NCBI GenBank assembly: GCA_027311945.1
Contig: DAICXZ010000001.1
Location: forward strand, 1-64,000
Reading direction: 5' to 3'
DNA length: 64,000 bases
DNA from: Erythrobacter sp.
GTDB taxonomy: Bacteria; Pseudomonadota; Alphaproteobacteria; Sphingomonadales; Sphingomonadaceae
This document shows, one piece after another, positions 49,108 through 58,339 of this stretch. Made by a program: the position numbers and the translations under genes. Positions within the stretch are counted from its first letter, which is position 1; each line of letters starts with the position of its first letter. The notes under the pieces were generated by a model, which was given only the letters and a program-made list of their open reading frames with translations, ran no database searches and was not told where the DNA came from.

Positions 49108-50138
49108 GGACGCGTCGCCTGGGTCGCGAACAGCGTATCGCCGGCGGCGACGCCGCTCAGTATCTCGACCGTTTCGGCATCGCCGGTCGGTGCGATCTGC
49201 ACCGGCACGCTGCTGAGCCGCTTGCCTTCGGCGACGAGCTGGACCTGATCGATGCCATAGCGCGTGGTGACGAAGCGGCGCGGCACGACGAGCGCCCGGC
49301 GCGTGCCGATCTCCACCGAAGCGCCCACTCTGCGGCCAACGAACTGGGTGGAAAGTCCGGGAAGCGTCGCATCGACGCGCACTTGCCCGCCGCTGATCGC
49401 GGGATAGACCTGCACCACGCGGCCTTCGCGCGAGCCGGAAGGCATATCCGCATCATTCACGATCACGCGCGCGCCGGGACGGACCTGCCCGACCACCGAT
49501 TCGGGCAGCATCAGGCGCAGAACCGGCGGCCCCGCGGTGACGGTTGCGATCGACGTGCCCGGCGCGACGACCGAGCCCGCCGGAATGTCGGCACGCAAGA
49601 CCCGGCCGCTCGCCGGGGCAAGCACCGCGCCTTGATCCGCGACGCTGGCGCTGGCGCCCTGCTGCGCGCGGGCGGCAGCCACTTGCGCGTCGGCGGCGCG
49701 CGCGGCAGCGACGGCCTGATCGAGCCGCGCCCTGGCGTAGACGCCGTTATCATAGAGATCGCGGATTCGGGCGAGATCGGCATTGGCGCGCGCGGCTTCG
49801 GCCTGAGCCGCCGCTATCTGCGCGCCATAAGCGCTCGTCTCGTAGCCGAGCCGCGAGTTGACGATCATGCCGATGCGCTGGCCTTTCTGCACCGTGTCGC
49901 CCGCGCGCACGGTGAGGGAGGTAAGCGTGCCCGAAATGCGCGCCAACGCCTCGGCCTGATCGCGCGTCGCGATCTCCGCACCGATCGCCTTCATGTCGGC
50001 AATTTCTCGAGCCGCGAGACGCAAGCTCTCGCCGGCGGGCAGGGTCGCCGCCGCCTGCTCGTGCTCGGGCTGACCGCCACACGCCGAAAGCGCCAGCATG
50101 GCGCTTGCCAACCAGAGCCACTTGCCCATGCCGCTCAT
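49104..50138 (-). CDS. RND periplasmic adaptor (MFP) lipoprotein
   Basis: The 344-residue protein has a lipobox (ASAMLALSACGGQ), a biotinyl-lipoyl/barrel-sandwich region (GTLTSLTVRAGDTVQKGQRI), an alpha-hairpin (ARANADLARIRDLYDNGVYA...RLDQAVAAARAADAQVAAAR) and beta-barrel (RPGARVIVNDADMPSGSREG). This is the normal adaptor bridging RND pump and TolC. ATG 50138 is used; MGKW nine bases on is an alternative. A TolC gene lies nearby on the other strand. Confidence 0.87.
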   Translation of the reverse strand: MSGMGKWLWLASAMLALSACGGQPEHEQAAATLPAGESLRLAAREIADMKAIGAEIATRDQAEALARISGTLTSLTVRAGDTVQKGQRIGMIVNSRLGYETSAYGAQIAAAQAEAARANADLARIRDLYDNGVYARARLDQAVAAARAADAQVAAARAQQGASASVADQGAVLAPASGRVLRADIPAGSVVAPGTSIATVTAGPPVLRLMLPESVVGQVRPGARVIVNDADMPSGSREGRVVQVYPAISGGQVRVDATLPGLSTQFVGRRVGASVEIGTRRALVVPRRFVTTRYGIDQVQLVAEGKRLSSVPVQIAPTGDAETVEILSGVAAGDTLFATQATRP

Positions 50139-50165
50139 ACCCCCTCTTGCCGCACCCTATGCCGT

Positions 50166-50504
50166 TCAGCCGCCGACCACCGGGAAGCCGGCGTTCTTCC
50201 ATGCGCCGATGCCGCCGGCGAGATGCGTGTCGATCGCGCTTTGCGCAGCCGCACACTGATCGAGCGCCTGGCCCGAGCGCTTGCCGCCCGCGCATTGGAG
50301 CACGACAGTCCGCCCTTCGGCATCCGGGATGTTACGAGGTGAAAAGCCCGACAAAGGCATGTTTATGGCGCCAGGGATGTGGCCGTCCGCGAACTCGTCG
50401 GCTTCGCGCACGTCGATCAGCAGCGCCGAGCCGTCCTTCAGCATCGCGTTCAGTTCGGCGGGGCCGATCTCGCGGTGCGCGTCACGCTTCTTGAATCCGA
50501 ACAT
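50166..50504 (-). CDS. Rhodanese-domain sulfurtransferase
   Basis: ATG 50504 follows GAGGG. The 112-residue single-domain protein has ALLIDVREADEFADGHIPGA, then IVLQC-type loop VVLQCAGGKRSG with active-site Cys and six-residue loop, and GGIGAWKNAGFPV. It would carry sulfane sulfur and shift it to thiols. It is divergent from the SQR-like gene across an 83-bp gap and upstream of the RND operon. This fits a persulfide relay. Confidence 0.85.
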   Translation of the reverse strand: MFGFKKRDAHREIGPAELNAMLKDGSALLIDVREADEFADGHIPGAINMPLSGFSPRNIPDAEGRTVVLQCAGGKRSGQALDQCAAAQSAIDTHLAGGIGAWKNAGFPVVGG

Positions 50505-50530
50505 GATACCCTCTTTCATTTTGTAGATTG

Positions 50531-50556
50531 CATATAACGTGTAATGCTTATATAAG
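50531..50556. promoter_or_regulatory. AT-rich divergent control region with palindrome
   Basis: Between rhodanese and SQR-like genes, CTTATATAAG (50547-50556) is a perfect 10-bp palindrome and ATATAACGTGTAATGC lies immediately before. AACGTGT resembles half of the 32219 operator's AATCGTGT arm. A regulator, possibly the SqrR-like protein, may act here, but the symmetry is less complete than at the other sites. Confidence 0.42.
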
Positions 50557-50587
50557 TCAACGCCAGACGAAACAGGAGGATCGAAGA

Positions 50588-51865
50588 ATGGGCAAGCCAT
50601 TGATCGTGGTGTTGGGCGCAGGGTTGGGCGGAACGATCGCCGCCTATGAGATCAAGGCCGCCGTCAAGGGCCGGGCCGAGGTCATGACGGTTTCCGACTC
50701 CAATACTTACAGTTTTGTGCCGTCGAACCCTTGGGTCGCCGTGCGATGGCGCGAGCCGGAAGCCATCCAGGTCGATCTTCCGCCCGTGTTCGCGAAGAAG
50801 AAGATCGGCTTCACCGCCGTCGGGGCGAAGCGGGTCCACGCCACCGAGAAGCGACTCGAACTCAATGATGGCTCATTCATTAATTACGACTATCTTGTAA
50901 TCGCAACCGGGCCGGACCTCGCCTTCGACGAGATCGAGGGTCTCGGGCCGCAAGGTCATACCGTCTCGGTCTGCCAGACGCCCCATGCTGCCGCGGCGGC
51001 CGATGCCTTCGACGCGTTCGCCCAGAACCCCGGCCCGGTCGTCGTTGGCGCGGTTCAGGGCGCCTCCTGCTACGGCCCGGCCTATGAGTTCGCGATGATC
51101 CTCGATACCGAGCTGCGGCGGCGCAAGATCCGCGACAAGGTGCCGATGACCTATGTCACGCCCGAGCCCTATATCGGCCACCTCGGCCTCGATGGCGTCG
51201 GCGACACCAAGTCGCTGCTCGAAAGCGAGATGCGGGACCGGCATATCAAGTGGATCACCAACGCCCGCGTCACCAGCGTTGAGCCGGGCCTGATGCATAT
51301 CGAGGAAGTGAACGAGGACGGCTCGGTCAAGGCCAGGCACGATTTGCCGTTCGGCTATTCGATGATGCTCCCGGCCTTCCGGGGCGTTCCCGCCGTGAGC
51401 GGCATCGAGGGCCTCACCAATCCGCGCGGCTTCATCCTGGTCGACAAGCACCAGCGCAATCCCGCCTTCCCCGAGATCTTCGCGCTCGGCGTCTGCGTCG
51501 CCATTCCACCGACCGGGCCGACGCCGGTACCGGTGGGCGTGCCCAAGACCGGGTTCATGATCGAGAGCATGTCGACTGCGATCGCCGCCAATCTGTCGTC
51601 CATCCTCGATGGCCAGGAGCCGACGGCCGAGGCGACGTGGAACGCGGTCTGCCTCGCCGACTTCGGCGACGGCGGCGTCGCCTTTGTGGCGCAGCCGCAG
51701 ATTCCGCCGCGCAACGTCAACTGGGCGTCCGACGGAAAATGGGTCCATCTCGCCAAGATCGGCTTCGAAAAATACTTCCTGCGCAAGGTGCGGAAAGGGG
51801 AAGTCGAGCCCTTCTATGAGAAGCTCGCCATGCACGCGATGGGTATCCGCAAGCTGCGGTTCTGA
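50588..51865 (+). CDS. Sulfide:quinone oxidoreductase-like flavoprotein
   Basis: ATG 50588 follows CAGGAGG. The 425-residue FAD protein has a dinucleotide fold VVLGAGLGGTIAAYEIKAAV, a catalytic-type cysteine in SVCQTPHAAAAADAF and another in QGASCYGPAYEFA, the FMIESMSTAIAANL segment and a C-terminal amphipathic helix (WVHLAKIGFEKYFLRKVRKG). It resembles sulfide:quinone reductases and flavocytochrome-c-type enzymes that move electrons from H2S to quinone. It is followed by a YgaP-type membrane protein and TolC. Two redox cysteines are present. Confidence 0.82.
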   Translation: MGKPLIVVLGAGLGGTIAAYEIKAAVKGRAEVMTVSDSNTYSFVPSNPWVAVRWREPEAIQVDLPPVFAKKKIGFTAVGAKRVHATEKRLELNDGSFINYDYLVIATGPDLAFDEIEGLGPQGHTVSVCQTPHAAAAADAFDAFAQNPGPVVVGAVQGASCYGPAYEFAMILDTELRRRKIRDKVPMTYVTPEPYIGHLGLDGVGDTKSLLESEMRDRHIKWITNARVTSVEPGLMHIEEVNEDGSVKARHDLPFGYSMMLPAFRGVPAVSGIEGLTNPRGFILVDKHQRNPAFPEIFALGVCVAIPPTGPTPVPVGVPKTGFMIESMSTAIAANLSSILDGQEPTAEATWNAVCLADFGDGGVAFVAQPQIPPRNVNWASDGKWVHLAKIGFEKYFLRKVRKGEVEPFYEKLAMHAMGIRKLRF

Positions 51866-51884
51866 TCTTGAAGGAAGGAGTGGA

Positions 51885-52091
51885 ATGATGATTCTCGATC
51901 GTGCCGTGATGGCGTTTGCCGGATGTGTCGTGCTGCTTGGCATCGTCCTGTCACTCACCGTCCATCCCTGGTGGATCGCGCTCACCGCCTTCGCCGGCCT
52001 CAACATGATCCAGGCGAGCTTCACTGGCTGGTGCCCCGCGGCCATGGTGTTCAAGGCGCTGGGCGTTCGTCCGGGGACTGCCTTCAAATGA
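51885..52091 (+). CDS. YgaP-like DUF2892 membrane protein
   Basis: The 68-residue protein has two membrane segments (FAGCVVLLGIVLSL, WWIALTAFAGLNMIQASFTG) and the WCPAAMVFKALG end seen in DUF2892, the region fused to rhodanese in YgaP. It starts at ATG 51885 after AAGGAAGGAG, and its stop overlaps the TolC gene start. In YgaP-type systems this part anchors sulfur transfer to the membrane. Here it is a separate protein beside the rhodanese gene. Confidence 0.8.
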   Translation: MMILDRAVMAFAGCVVLLGIVLSLTVHPWWIALTAFAGLNMIQASFTGWCPAAMVFKALGVRPGTAFK

Positions 52092-53353
52092 TGCTCAAGT
52101 GGGCGACCCGGCTCCCGCTGCTGGCTGGTCTCCTGGCGAGCGCCGCCGTTCCTGCGCAGGCGACGACGCTTGAGGAGGCGATCGCAGCCGCGATGAACCA
52201 TGCGCCCGAGATCGAGGCGGCCCGCGCCGATACCGACGCCGCCGAGGCTCGCATCAAGGAAGCCCGGAGCCATGGCCTGCCCAGCGCGACGTTGAGCGGG
52301 ACCATCGGTTATGGGCGGCTCGACCCCCAGGAGTTTTTCGGGCTCCCCGCCGCGAACGTCACGCCCCGCGCCGCGCAGCTCACCATCGAGCAACCCTTGT
52401 TCATGGGCGGCAGGGTCAGCGCCGGAATCGCGCAGGCCAGGGCCGGCAGCGAAGCTGCCCGCGCCGGCGAAGGCATGACGCGCAGCCAGATCGTCGTCGC
52501 CACGGTGCAAGCCTATGGCGATGTGCTCACGACCCGCCGCATGGTCACGCTCTATGAACAGATGCTCGGCCAGATGGAGGAAATCCAGCGCCAGGCGCGG
52601 CTGCGCTACAAGGCGGGGGAAAGCCCCAGCACCGATGTCGCGCAGGCCGCTGCGCGTCTTGCCGAGGCCCAGGCCGCGCTCGAACAGGCACGCGGCCTTG
52701 TCGTCTCGGCCGATGCGCGGTTCACCAATCTGACCGGCCTCGCGCCGCAGGACCTTCAGCCCCTTCCGGCCAGTCCGGCAACGCCGGCAACGCTCGACGA
52801 AGCGCTCGACATCGCGCGCGCCAACAACCCTGCTCTTGCCCAGGCACAGGCCTCCCTGGATGTCGCGCGCGCCGCCGCGAGAGGCGCGCGCGCCGAGCGC
52901 CTGCCGACGGTCGGGGCCTTCGCCGAAGGATCGACCGTGCGTGATCAGTTCTTCCCCGGCTACCGTGCCGATGGCGCGACGGTCGGCGTGCGCGCACGCT
53001 GGCAGCTCTTCGCCGGCGGCCGCGTCGGGGCCAAGATCACCGAAACCGACAGTAGCGTGCGTGCTGCCGAAGCACGTGTACGAGCGGCACGCGCCGCGAC
53101 CGACGAGCAGATCATCAGCGCCTTCCAGGGCGTGCGGACCGCCGCCTTGGTCGAAACGGCCGCAGGAGAGCAAGCGCAGGCCGCCGCGCAAGCGCGCGAC
53201 AGTGTGCGCCACGAGGTTCGCGTGGGCATGAAACCCCAGCTCGACCTGCTCGACGCCGAGCGCGAAGCGACGGCGGGCGCGGTCAGCGAAGCCAAGGCGC
53301 AGAGCGACCGCATCATCGCAGCCTACCGGCTGCTCGCGCTCCTCGGGCGCTAG
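52088..53353 (+). CDS. TolC-family outer-membrane efflux protein
   Basis: The 421-residue protein has a signal peptide (MMLKWATRLPLLAGLLASAA...AQA) and two OEP repeats with TLEEAIAAAMNHAPEIEAAR and TLDEALDIARANNPALAQAQ, then the coiled-coil helices. It is the probable outer-membrane partner of the RND pump encoded on the opposite strand across the shared promoter region. It overlaps the DUF2892 gene by four bases. Confidence 0.85.
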   Translation: MMLKWATRLPLLAGLLASAAVPAQATTLEEAIAAAMNHAPEIEAARADTDAAEARIKEARSHGLPSATLSGTIGYGRLDPQEFFGLPAANVTPRAAQLTIEQPLFMGGRVSAGIAQARAGSEAARAGEGMTRSQIVVATVQAYGDVLTTRRMVTLYEQMLGQMEEIQRQARLRYKAGESPSTDVAQAAARLAEAQAALEQARGLVVSADARFTNLTGLAPQDLQPLPASPATPATLDEALDIARANNPALAQAQASLDVARAAARGARAERLPTVGAFAEGSTVRDQFFPGYRADGATVGVRARWQLFAGGRVGAKITETDSSVRAAEARVRAARAATDEQIISAFQGVRTAALVETAAGEQAQAAAQARDSVRHEVRVGMKPQLDLLDAEREATAGAVSEAKAQSDRIIAAYRLLALLGR

Positions 53354-53528
53354 ATGACGCCGGGATGGTATCGATCGTAACCCGTAGCGCGTGGCGAGAT
53401 GGAGCGGTCCCGATCGGCCTGAGTTCTGCCGAAGTTGCATGACGATTTGTCAATCGCCGGGAGGTGGCTCGGTCCTTTGGTCCGAGTTAATGTGAGCGTC
53501 GATCAGCGACTTTCAGGATGAATGGACA

Positions 53529-53996
53529 ATGGCGGACTTCATCATCGCCCGCGCGGCACACATTCTCGCCGTCCTCATGTGGATCGGCGGCGTCGGGTTC
53601 GTCACGCTCGTCCTCTTCCCATCGATCCGCCGGAGCACTCGCAAGGAAGAGCGATTGGCGGCGTTCCACAAGTTTGAGGGCCGCTTCGCGCCGCAGGCGG
53701 CGGTGTGGGTGCTGCTCGCCGGCGCCAGCGGCTTGTGGATGACCTGGCGCGCCGACCTATGGAGTCGATTCGGCGATCTCCAATATTGGTGGATGCACGC
53801 CATGGTGGTCATCTGGCTCGTTTTCGCGGCGATGCTGTTCGTGATCGAACCGCTATTCCTTCACCGCAGACTGCGGACCTCACGCGATCCCGCCCACCTT
53901 TTTGAACGTATGGAGCGGCTGCACCGCATATTGCTCGCGCTTTCGCTGATTACGGTCCTCGGCGCCGTCGCAGGAAGCCACGGCTGGGTCTGGTGA
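53529..53996 (+). CDS. CopD-like four-helix membrane protein
   Basis: The 155-residue protein has four membrane segments: AAHILAVLMWIGGVGFVTLV, AVWVLLAGASGLWMTW, WWMHAMVVIWLVFAAMLFVI and LLALSLITVLGAVAG. Conserved His residues (RAAHILA, WWMHAMV, LHRILL) match the CopD/DUF2269 family, which bind haem or copper. It starts with ATG 53529 and ends five bases from the convergent SirB2-like gene. A copper-uptake role is inferred. Confidence 0.7.
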   Translation: MADFIIARAAHILAVLMWIGGVGFVTLVLFPSIRRSTRKEERLAAFHKFEGRFAPQAAVWVLLAGASGLWMTWRADLWSRFGDLQYWWMHAMVVIWLVFAAMLFVIEPLFLHRRLRTSRDPAHLFERMERLHRILLALSLITVLGAVAGSHGWVW

Positions 53997-54001
53997 AGCC
54001 G

Positions 54002-54391
54002 TCAGGCCAGAAAGCCAAGCGGATGATGGGCTCGCGCGACAGTATAGATGTAGCCGAAGACCAGCGCCGCGCCAGCGAGTGAGAGCAGCCTGGTCTTTCG
54101 GCGCTGTGCTCGAAGCGCGAAATAGCCGAGCAGGATATACGGGACGAGCAGTACAACCTTCACCGTCAGCCATCCATCCGCGAATGGGTACTGCCGGATG
54201 ATCGTTGTCAGCATCAGCGCCGCCGTCAGCAGCACTGTGTCCACGGTCCATGAAAGATAGCGCAGCGGGGCGGCTAGCACCCAGCGTGCGCCGAACAGGT
54301 TGAACGCCAGCCCGCGCAACAGCAGAAGCGCCCCGCTCGTCAGCACCGACGCGATATGGACATGTCGGATCTCGAGGTAGAACGCCTCCAT
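54002..54391 (-). CDS. SirB2-family membrane protein
   Basis: The 129-residue protein has four membrane segments: the first follows EIRHVHIASVLTSGALLLLR, then LRYLSWTVDTVLLTAALMLT, VKVVLLVPYILLGYFALRAQ and a C-terminal helix. The HVH near the start and spaced basic residues match SirB2-type proteins. It lies ten bases after the NO-reductase stop and is probably in the same transcript. Function is unknown. Confidence 0.7.
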   Translation of the reverse strand: MEAFYLEIRHVHIASVLTSGALLLLRGLAFNLFGARWVLAAPLRYLSWTVDTVLLTAALMLTTIIRQYPFADGWLTVKVVLLVPYILLGYFALRAQRRKTRLLSLAGAALVFGYIYTVARAHHPLGFLA

Positions 54392-54401
54392 CGGGTGACC
54401 G

Positions 54402-56693
54402 TCAGGCGGCGCGGGCCGAGCGTGTCGCTTCCGCCTCTTCACTCGACGTCGGCACTTCATGGGGCTCGCGCCGCGGCAGCAGCCACAGACTGGCGACGAA
54501 CCAGGTAAGTACGAGCGCGCCGATGGCGAAAATCGTGTCTCCGGGTACTCGCATCCACACCAGCAGGTCGACGATCGGCTGCTGCATGAACTCGGCCGAA
54601 CGGGCATACCAATAGCCCTCGTTGATCGCTGCCAGGAGTTGCAGCGTGCCCATCGGCAGCAGCGTCAGCAGTGCCATAAGCGCGAGGCCGATGTTGAAGC
54701 ACCAGAAGGCGATCTTCAGCGGCCGCTCGTCCCACCTTAGCTCCGGCTTCATGCCCCGCAGGCAGAACAGCACGAGGCCGATGCCGAGCATGCCGTAGAC
54801 GCCGAACAGCGCGGTGTGGCCGTGCAGCGGGGTCAGGTTGAGCCCCTGCATGTAGTAGAGCGACAGCGGTGGGTTGATGAGGAAGCCGAACAGGCCGGCG
54901 CCAACCAGATTCCAGAACGACACCGCGAGGAAGAACATCACCGGCCACTTGTAACGCTGCATCCACGGCGTCGCGCTGGAAAGCTTCCAGTGCTCGTAAG
55001 CTTCGAAGCCGATATAGGCGAGGGGGACGACCTCGAGCGCCGAGAAGCTTGCGCCCAGCGCCAGCACCGCCATCGAGGTTCCGGCGAAGTAGAGGTGGTG
55101 CAGCGTGCCGAGCACGCCGCCCGCCATGAAGATGATCGTCGCGAACAGCACTGCAACGGTCGCGATCCTGACCGGGATCAGGCCGAGCCGGGTGAACAAA
55201 AAGGCGATCACAGCGGTGGCGAAGACCTCGAAGAAGCCCTCCACCCACAAATGCACCAGCCACCAGCGCCAATATTCGACCATCGAAAGCGAGGTGTGCT
55301 CGTTCCACAGGAGCGCTGCGCCGAAGAACAGGCCGATCGCGCCTGCCGAGAGGAAGAACAGCATGGTGATGTGTTTTGCTTCCGAGTTCTCGCGCAGTGC
55401 GGGCATCAGCGCACGCCCCACGAGAAACAGCCACAGCATCAAGCCGATGAACAGGAACCATTGCCAGAAGCGGCCCATGTCCGCGTATTCCCAGCCTTGG
55501 TGACCGAACCAGAAATTGTTCTCCAGCCCCAGCGTCTGCATGATCGCGAGCCATTGGCCGGCGAACGAGCCCACCACGATGATCAGCAGGCAGACCCACA
55601 GCACATTGACCCCGAGCGCCTGGAACTTGGGCTCGTATCCCGAGATCGCTGGAGCAATGTAGAGTCCTGTGCCGAGCCAGGCGACGGCGATCCACAGCAC
55701 CGCGAGCTGCGTATGCCAGGTTCGGGTGATCGAATAGGGCAGGATTTCCGCCGCCTCGTATCCGTACACCAGTTGCCCCTCGACCTGATAATGCGCGGTC
55801 ATCGCCCCGAACAGGATCTGCACGAGAAAAAGCGCCAGCAGCACCCAGAAATATTTGGCGGTCGCTTTCATCGACGGGGTCACCACGACCTTGCGCAAGG
55901 GGTCGCTTGCCGGCAGGTCGTGCTCGCGCTCTCTGCGGCCGTGCGTGACTGCGTGATGCCAGCCGAGCAGGCCGATGCCCGCGAGCAGGAAGGTCACGCT
56001 GAAGGCGGACCAGATGAATGTGCTCGCCGGCGGCCGGTTGCCCACCAAAGGCTCGTTCGGCCAGTTGTTCGTATAGGTGATCTTCTGCCCCGGCCGCTCG
56101 GTCGTGGCCGCCCAGGCGGTCCACCAGAAGAACGCCGACAGCTTCTCGCGGTGCTCCGGATCGGGCACCGTTCCATCCTTCATCGCGTAGTTCTCGCGCA
56201 GCTCCGCCATCGCCGGATCGTTGCCGAACAGCCTTTCGTAATGATCCGACACCTTCGCGATCGCCGCGGCTCGTTCGTCGCTGATCGTGATCGAGTCGGT
56301 GGCCGGATCGTATGTGTTGGCGCGCATCTGTGTTCGCAGGCGCTGCTGGAGCGCCGACTGCTGTTCGTCGCTGAGGCTGTCGTAGTTGCCGCCCGCCCAG
56401 CCGCCCAGCAGCGCCGTCGATTCGCGGTGCAGCCAGTCGGCCGACCAGTCGGGCGCGACATAGCCGCCATGCCCCCAGATCGAACCAAGCTGCATGCCGC
56501 CCATGGATTGCCAGACCTGTCGCCCGCGCTGGATGTCGGCGCGGGTGTAGACGGTTTGCCCGCTTTGCGTGACCACCCGCTCGGGAACCGGTGGATCTTT
56601 CAGGCTAATGTCATAGCCGACCCAGAGGAGGACGCCGAACGAAACGACAAGAAGCGCAATCAGCGCCGTCCAGAGCTTGCGAATGCTGGTCAT
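54402..56693 (-). CDS. norB: Quinol-dependent nitric oxide reductase (qNOR)
   Basis: ATG 56693 is chosen because the sequence before it is non-coding-like. The 763-residue protein has an N-terminal quinol domain (MGGMQLGSIWGHGGYVAPDW, HRESTALLGGWAGGNYDS) typical of the fused NorZ/qNOR, then twelve-helix core with HTQLAVLWIAVAWLGTGLYI, EHTSLSMVEYWRWWLVHLWV and HHLYFAGTSMAVLALG and HGHTALFGVYGMLGIGLVLF haem-ligand His patterns. The enzyme reduces NO to N2O using quinol. It is divergent from nnrS. Confidence 0.88.
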   Translation of the reverse strand: MTSIRKLWTALIALLVVSFGVLLWVGYDISLKDPPVPERVVTQSGQTVYTRADIQRGRQVWQSMGGMQLGSIWGHGGYVAPDWSADWLHRESTALLGGWAGGNYDSLSDEQQSALQQRLRTQMRANTYDPATDSITISDERAAAIAKVSDHYERLFGNDPAMAELRENYAMKDGTVPDPEHREKLSAFFWWTAWAATTERPGQKITYTNNWPNEPLVGNRPPASTFIWSAFSVTFLLAGIGLLGWHHAVTHGRREREHDLPASDPLRKVVVTPSMKATAKYFWVLLALFLVQILFGAMTAHYQVEGQLVYGYEAAEILPYSITRTWHTQLAVLWIAVAWLGTGLYIAPAISGYEPKFQALGVNVLWVCLLIIVVGSFAGQWLAIMQTLGLENNFWFGHQGWEYADMGRFWQWFLFIGLMLWLFLVGRALMPALRENSEAKHITMLFFLSAGAIGLFFGAALLWNEHTSLSMVEYWRWWLVHLWVEGFFEVFATAVIAFLFTRLGLIPVRIATVAVLFATIIFMAGGVLGTLHHLYFAGTSMAVLALGASFSALEVVPLAYIGFEAYEHWKLSSATPWMQRYKWPVMFFLAVSFWNLVGAGLFGFLINPPLSLYYMQGLNLTPLHGHTALFGVYGMLGIGLVLFCLRGMKPELRWDERPLKIAFWCFNIGLALMALLTLLPMGTLQLLAAINEGYWYARSAEFMQQPIVDLLVWMRVPGDTIFAIGALVLTWFVASLWLLPRREPHEVPTSSEEAEATRSARAA

Positions 56694-56772
56694 CGGGAGG
56701 TGACTCCTGCTGGGCTGCGGACTTTTCCTCAATTGCTTGTGCCGGCGAGATTTGCTCGCCTCTAACGCAGCA

Positions 56773-56783
56773 CTTGTAACAAG
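56773..56783. promoter_or_regulatory. Palindrome between norB and nnrS
   Basis: CTTGTAACAAG is a perfect palindrome in the 160-bp divergent gap. TTG-N-AA half-site spacing is shorter than an FNR/NnrR site, so the regulator is unclear; it may bind an NO- or oxygen-linked factor. Confidence 0.35.
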
Positions 56784-56853
56784 CATCACTGGTCAATCAA
56801 AGAAAACAATGGCATGAACATCAGCCATCGTGGTCCATCCCAAAGACGCGGTG

Positions 56854-58086
56854 ATGACTCAGAACCATGAAACTCTCACGCGGGGCGAACGGATGCTGGC
56901 GATGCGCAAGGCGCGCATGGCGGCGGCCCCGCCGTTTCTGAGGGGCGGCTTCCGGCCGTTCTTTTTCGGCGGACCGTTATGGGCGGTGATTGCCTTGACC
57001 TTGTGGCTGTTCGTGTTCCTTGGCGGTCGTGAGCTGCCAAGCGCCTTCGACGCTTTGTCGTGGCACCGGCACGAAATGCTGTTCGGCTTCGTCGGCGCGG
57101 TCATCGCCGGCTTTCTGTTGACGGCAATTCCGAACTGGACCGGGCGGCTGCCGATCGCCGGCTGGCCGCTTGCAACATTGTTCGCCCTGTGGCTCGCCGG
57201 ACGGCTCGCCCTGCTATGGTCGCAAACGATCGGGCTCGCGCTCGCTGCGGTGCTCGATGTCGGCTTCTACGTGACGTTCGCGCTGATCGCGGGACGCGAG
57301 GTGATCGCCGCCAGGAACCGCAACCTGCCGGTGGTCGCGATGGTGATGCTCTTCGGCATCGCCGACGCGGCGGACTACGCGGCGGTCTGCGGGCTGATTC
57401 CCGATGGCGAAGCGGGCTTCCGTGCCGGTATCGCACTGGTCGTGCTGATCATCTCGCTGATCGGCGGGCGCATCGTTCCCTCGTTCACTCGTAACTGGAT
57501 GGCGAAGCAGGGCTGGCGCGAGGGCCTGCCGACTCAGCCCGGCCAGTTCGACCAGGTCGTGATCGCGCTGACGGCGCTGGCGCTGCTCTCCTGGGTGCTT
57601 GCGCCGAACACGGCTGCGACCGGCGCAGCTTTGATCCTTGCCGGCGCACTTCAACTTCTTCGCCTAGCGCGCTGGCGCGGGTGGCGGACATGGTCCGATC
57701 CGCTAGTCGTCATTCTGCACGTGGGCTATTTGTGGGTGCCGGCCGGCTTGGTGCTGCTCGGTTGGAGCATCCTCGATGTTACCATCCCGCGCACCGCTGC
57801 GCTTCATGCGCTGACGGCGGGAGCGATGGCGACGATGATTCTCGCGGTCATGACGCGCGCCACGCTTGGCCATACCGGGCACGATCTGAAGGCAGACGCG
57901 GCAACGACGATTGCATACGCACTCGTCTCTTTCGGTGCGCTGCTGCGCGTCGCGGCGCCGCTCGGCCTTCTCGATTACCGCGTTGGACTGGAGGCTGCCG
58001 GCGCGCTGTGGAGCGGTGCGTTCGTGTTGTTTCTCTTCGCCTATGGGACCAAGCTGTTTGCTCCGAGACTGGACGGGAAGCTGTAA
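56854..58086 (+). CDS. nnrS: NnrS-family membrane protein
   Basis: From ATG 56854 (GTG 56830 is an alternative) the product has 410 residues and about twelve membrane segments. It has the family features GGFRPFFFGGPLWAVIAL, WHRHEMLFGFVGAVIAGFLL (HRHE), GGRIVPSFTRNW and RTAALHALTAGAMATMILAV, MTRATLGHTGH. NnrS is a haem- and copper-containing membrane protein that relieves NO stress. It is divergent from norB, as usual. Confidence 0.88.
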   Translation: MTQNHETLTRGERMLAMRKARMAAAPPFLRGGFRPFFFGGPLWAVIALTLWLFVFLGGRELPSAFDALSWHRHEMLFGFVGAVIAGFLLTAIPNWTGRLPIAGWPLATLFALWLAGRLALLWSQTIGLALAAVLDVGFYVTFALIAGREVIAARNRNLPVVAMVMLFGIADAADYAAVCGLIPDGEAGFRAGIALVVLIISLIGGRIVPSFTRNWMAKQGWREGLPTQPGQFDQVVIALTALALLSWVLAPNTAATGAALILAGALQLLRLARWRGWRTWSDPLVVILHVGYLWVPAGLVLLGWSILDVTIPRTAALHALTAGAMATMILAVMTRATLGHTGHDLKADAATTIAYALVSFGALLRVAAPLGLLDYRVGLEAAGALWSGAFVLFLFAYGTKLFAPRLDGKL

Positions 58087-58339
58087 GGCAGGTTCCCTTG
58101 AAATCAGGTTGGTCGCGTTCGGCCGCATTTGTACGCGCTGGTCGCCCAAGGGGGATTTCTGCTTCGGGCTTTGGCCGGGACGTGAAGGCGAAACCGGGCT
58201 GTCCCGCAAAACATTCGGCTCGGCGAGTCATGACCATGTCGCCTTGCCGTTCGAATAGGAGTGTTCGGTTCTTGTCGGGCGGCGTTTTTCGACTTTCGCG
58301 CAGGCGCAGCCGTCGCCGCCAGACCGGAGGAGCTATGCA

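Noticed and set aside
54816-56765. 649-aa plus-strand frame opposite qNOR
   Set aside because: It mirrors the norB coding frame, is Arg/His/Glu-rich and has no family signature.
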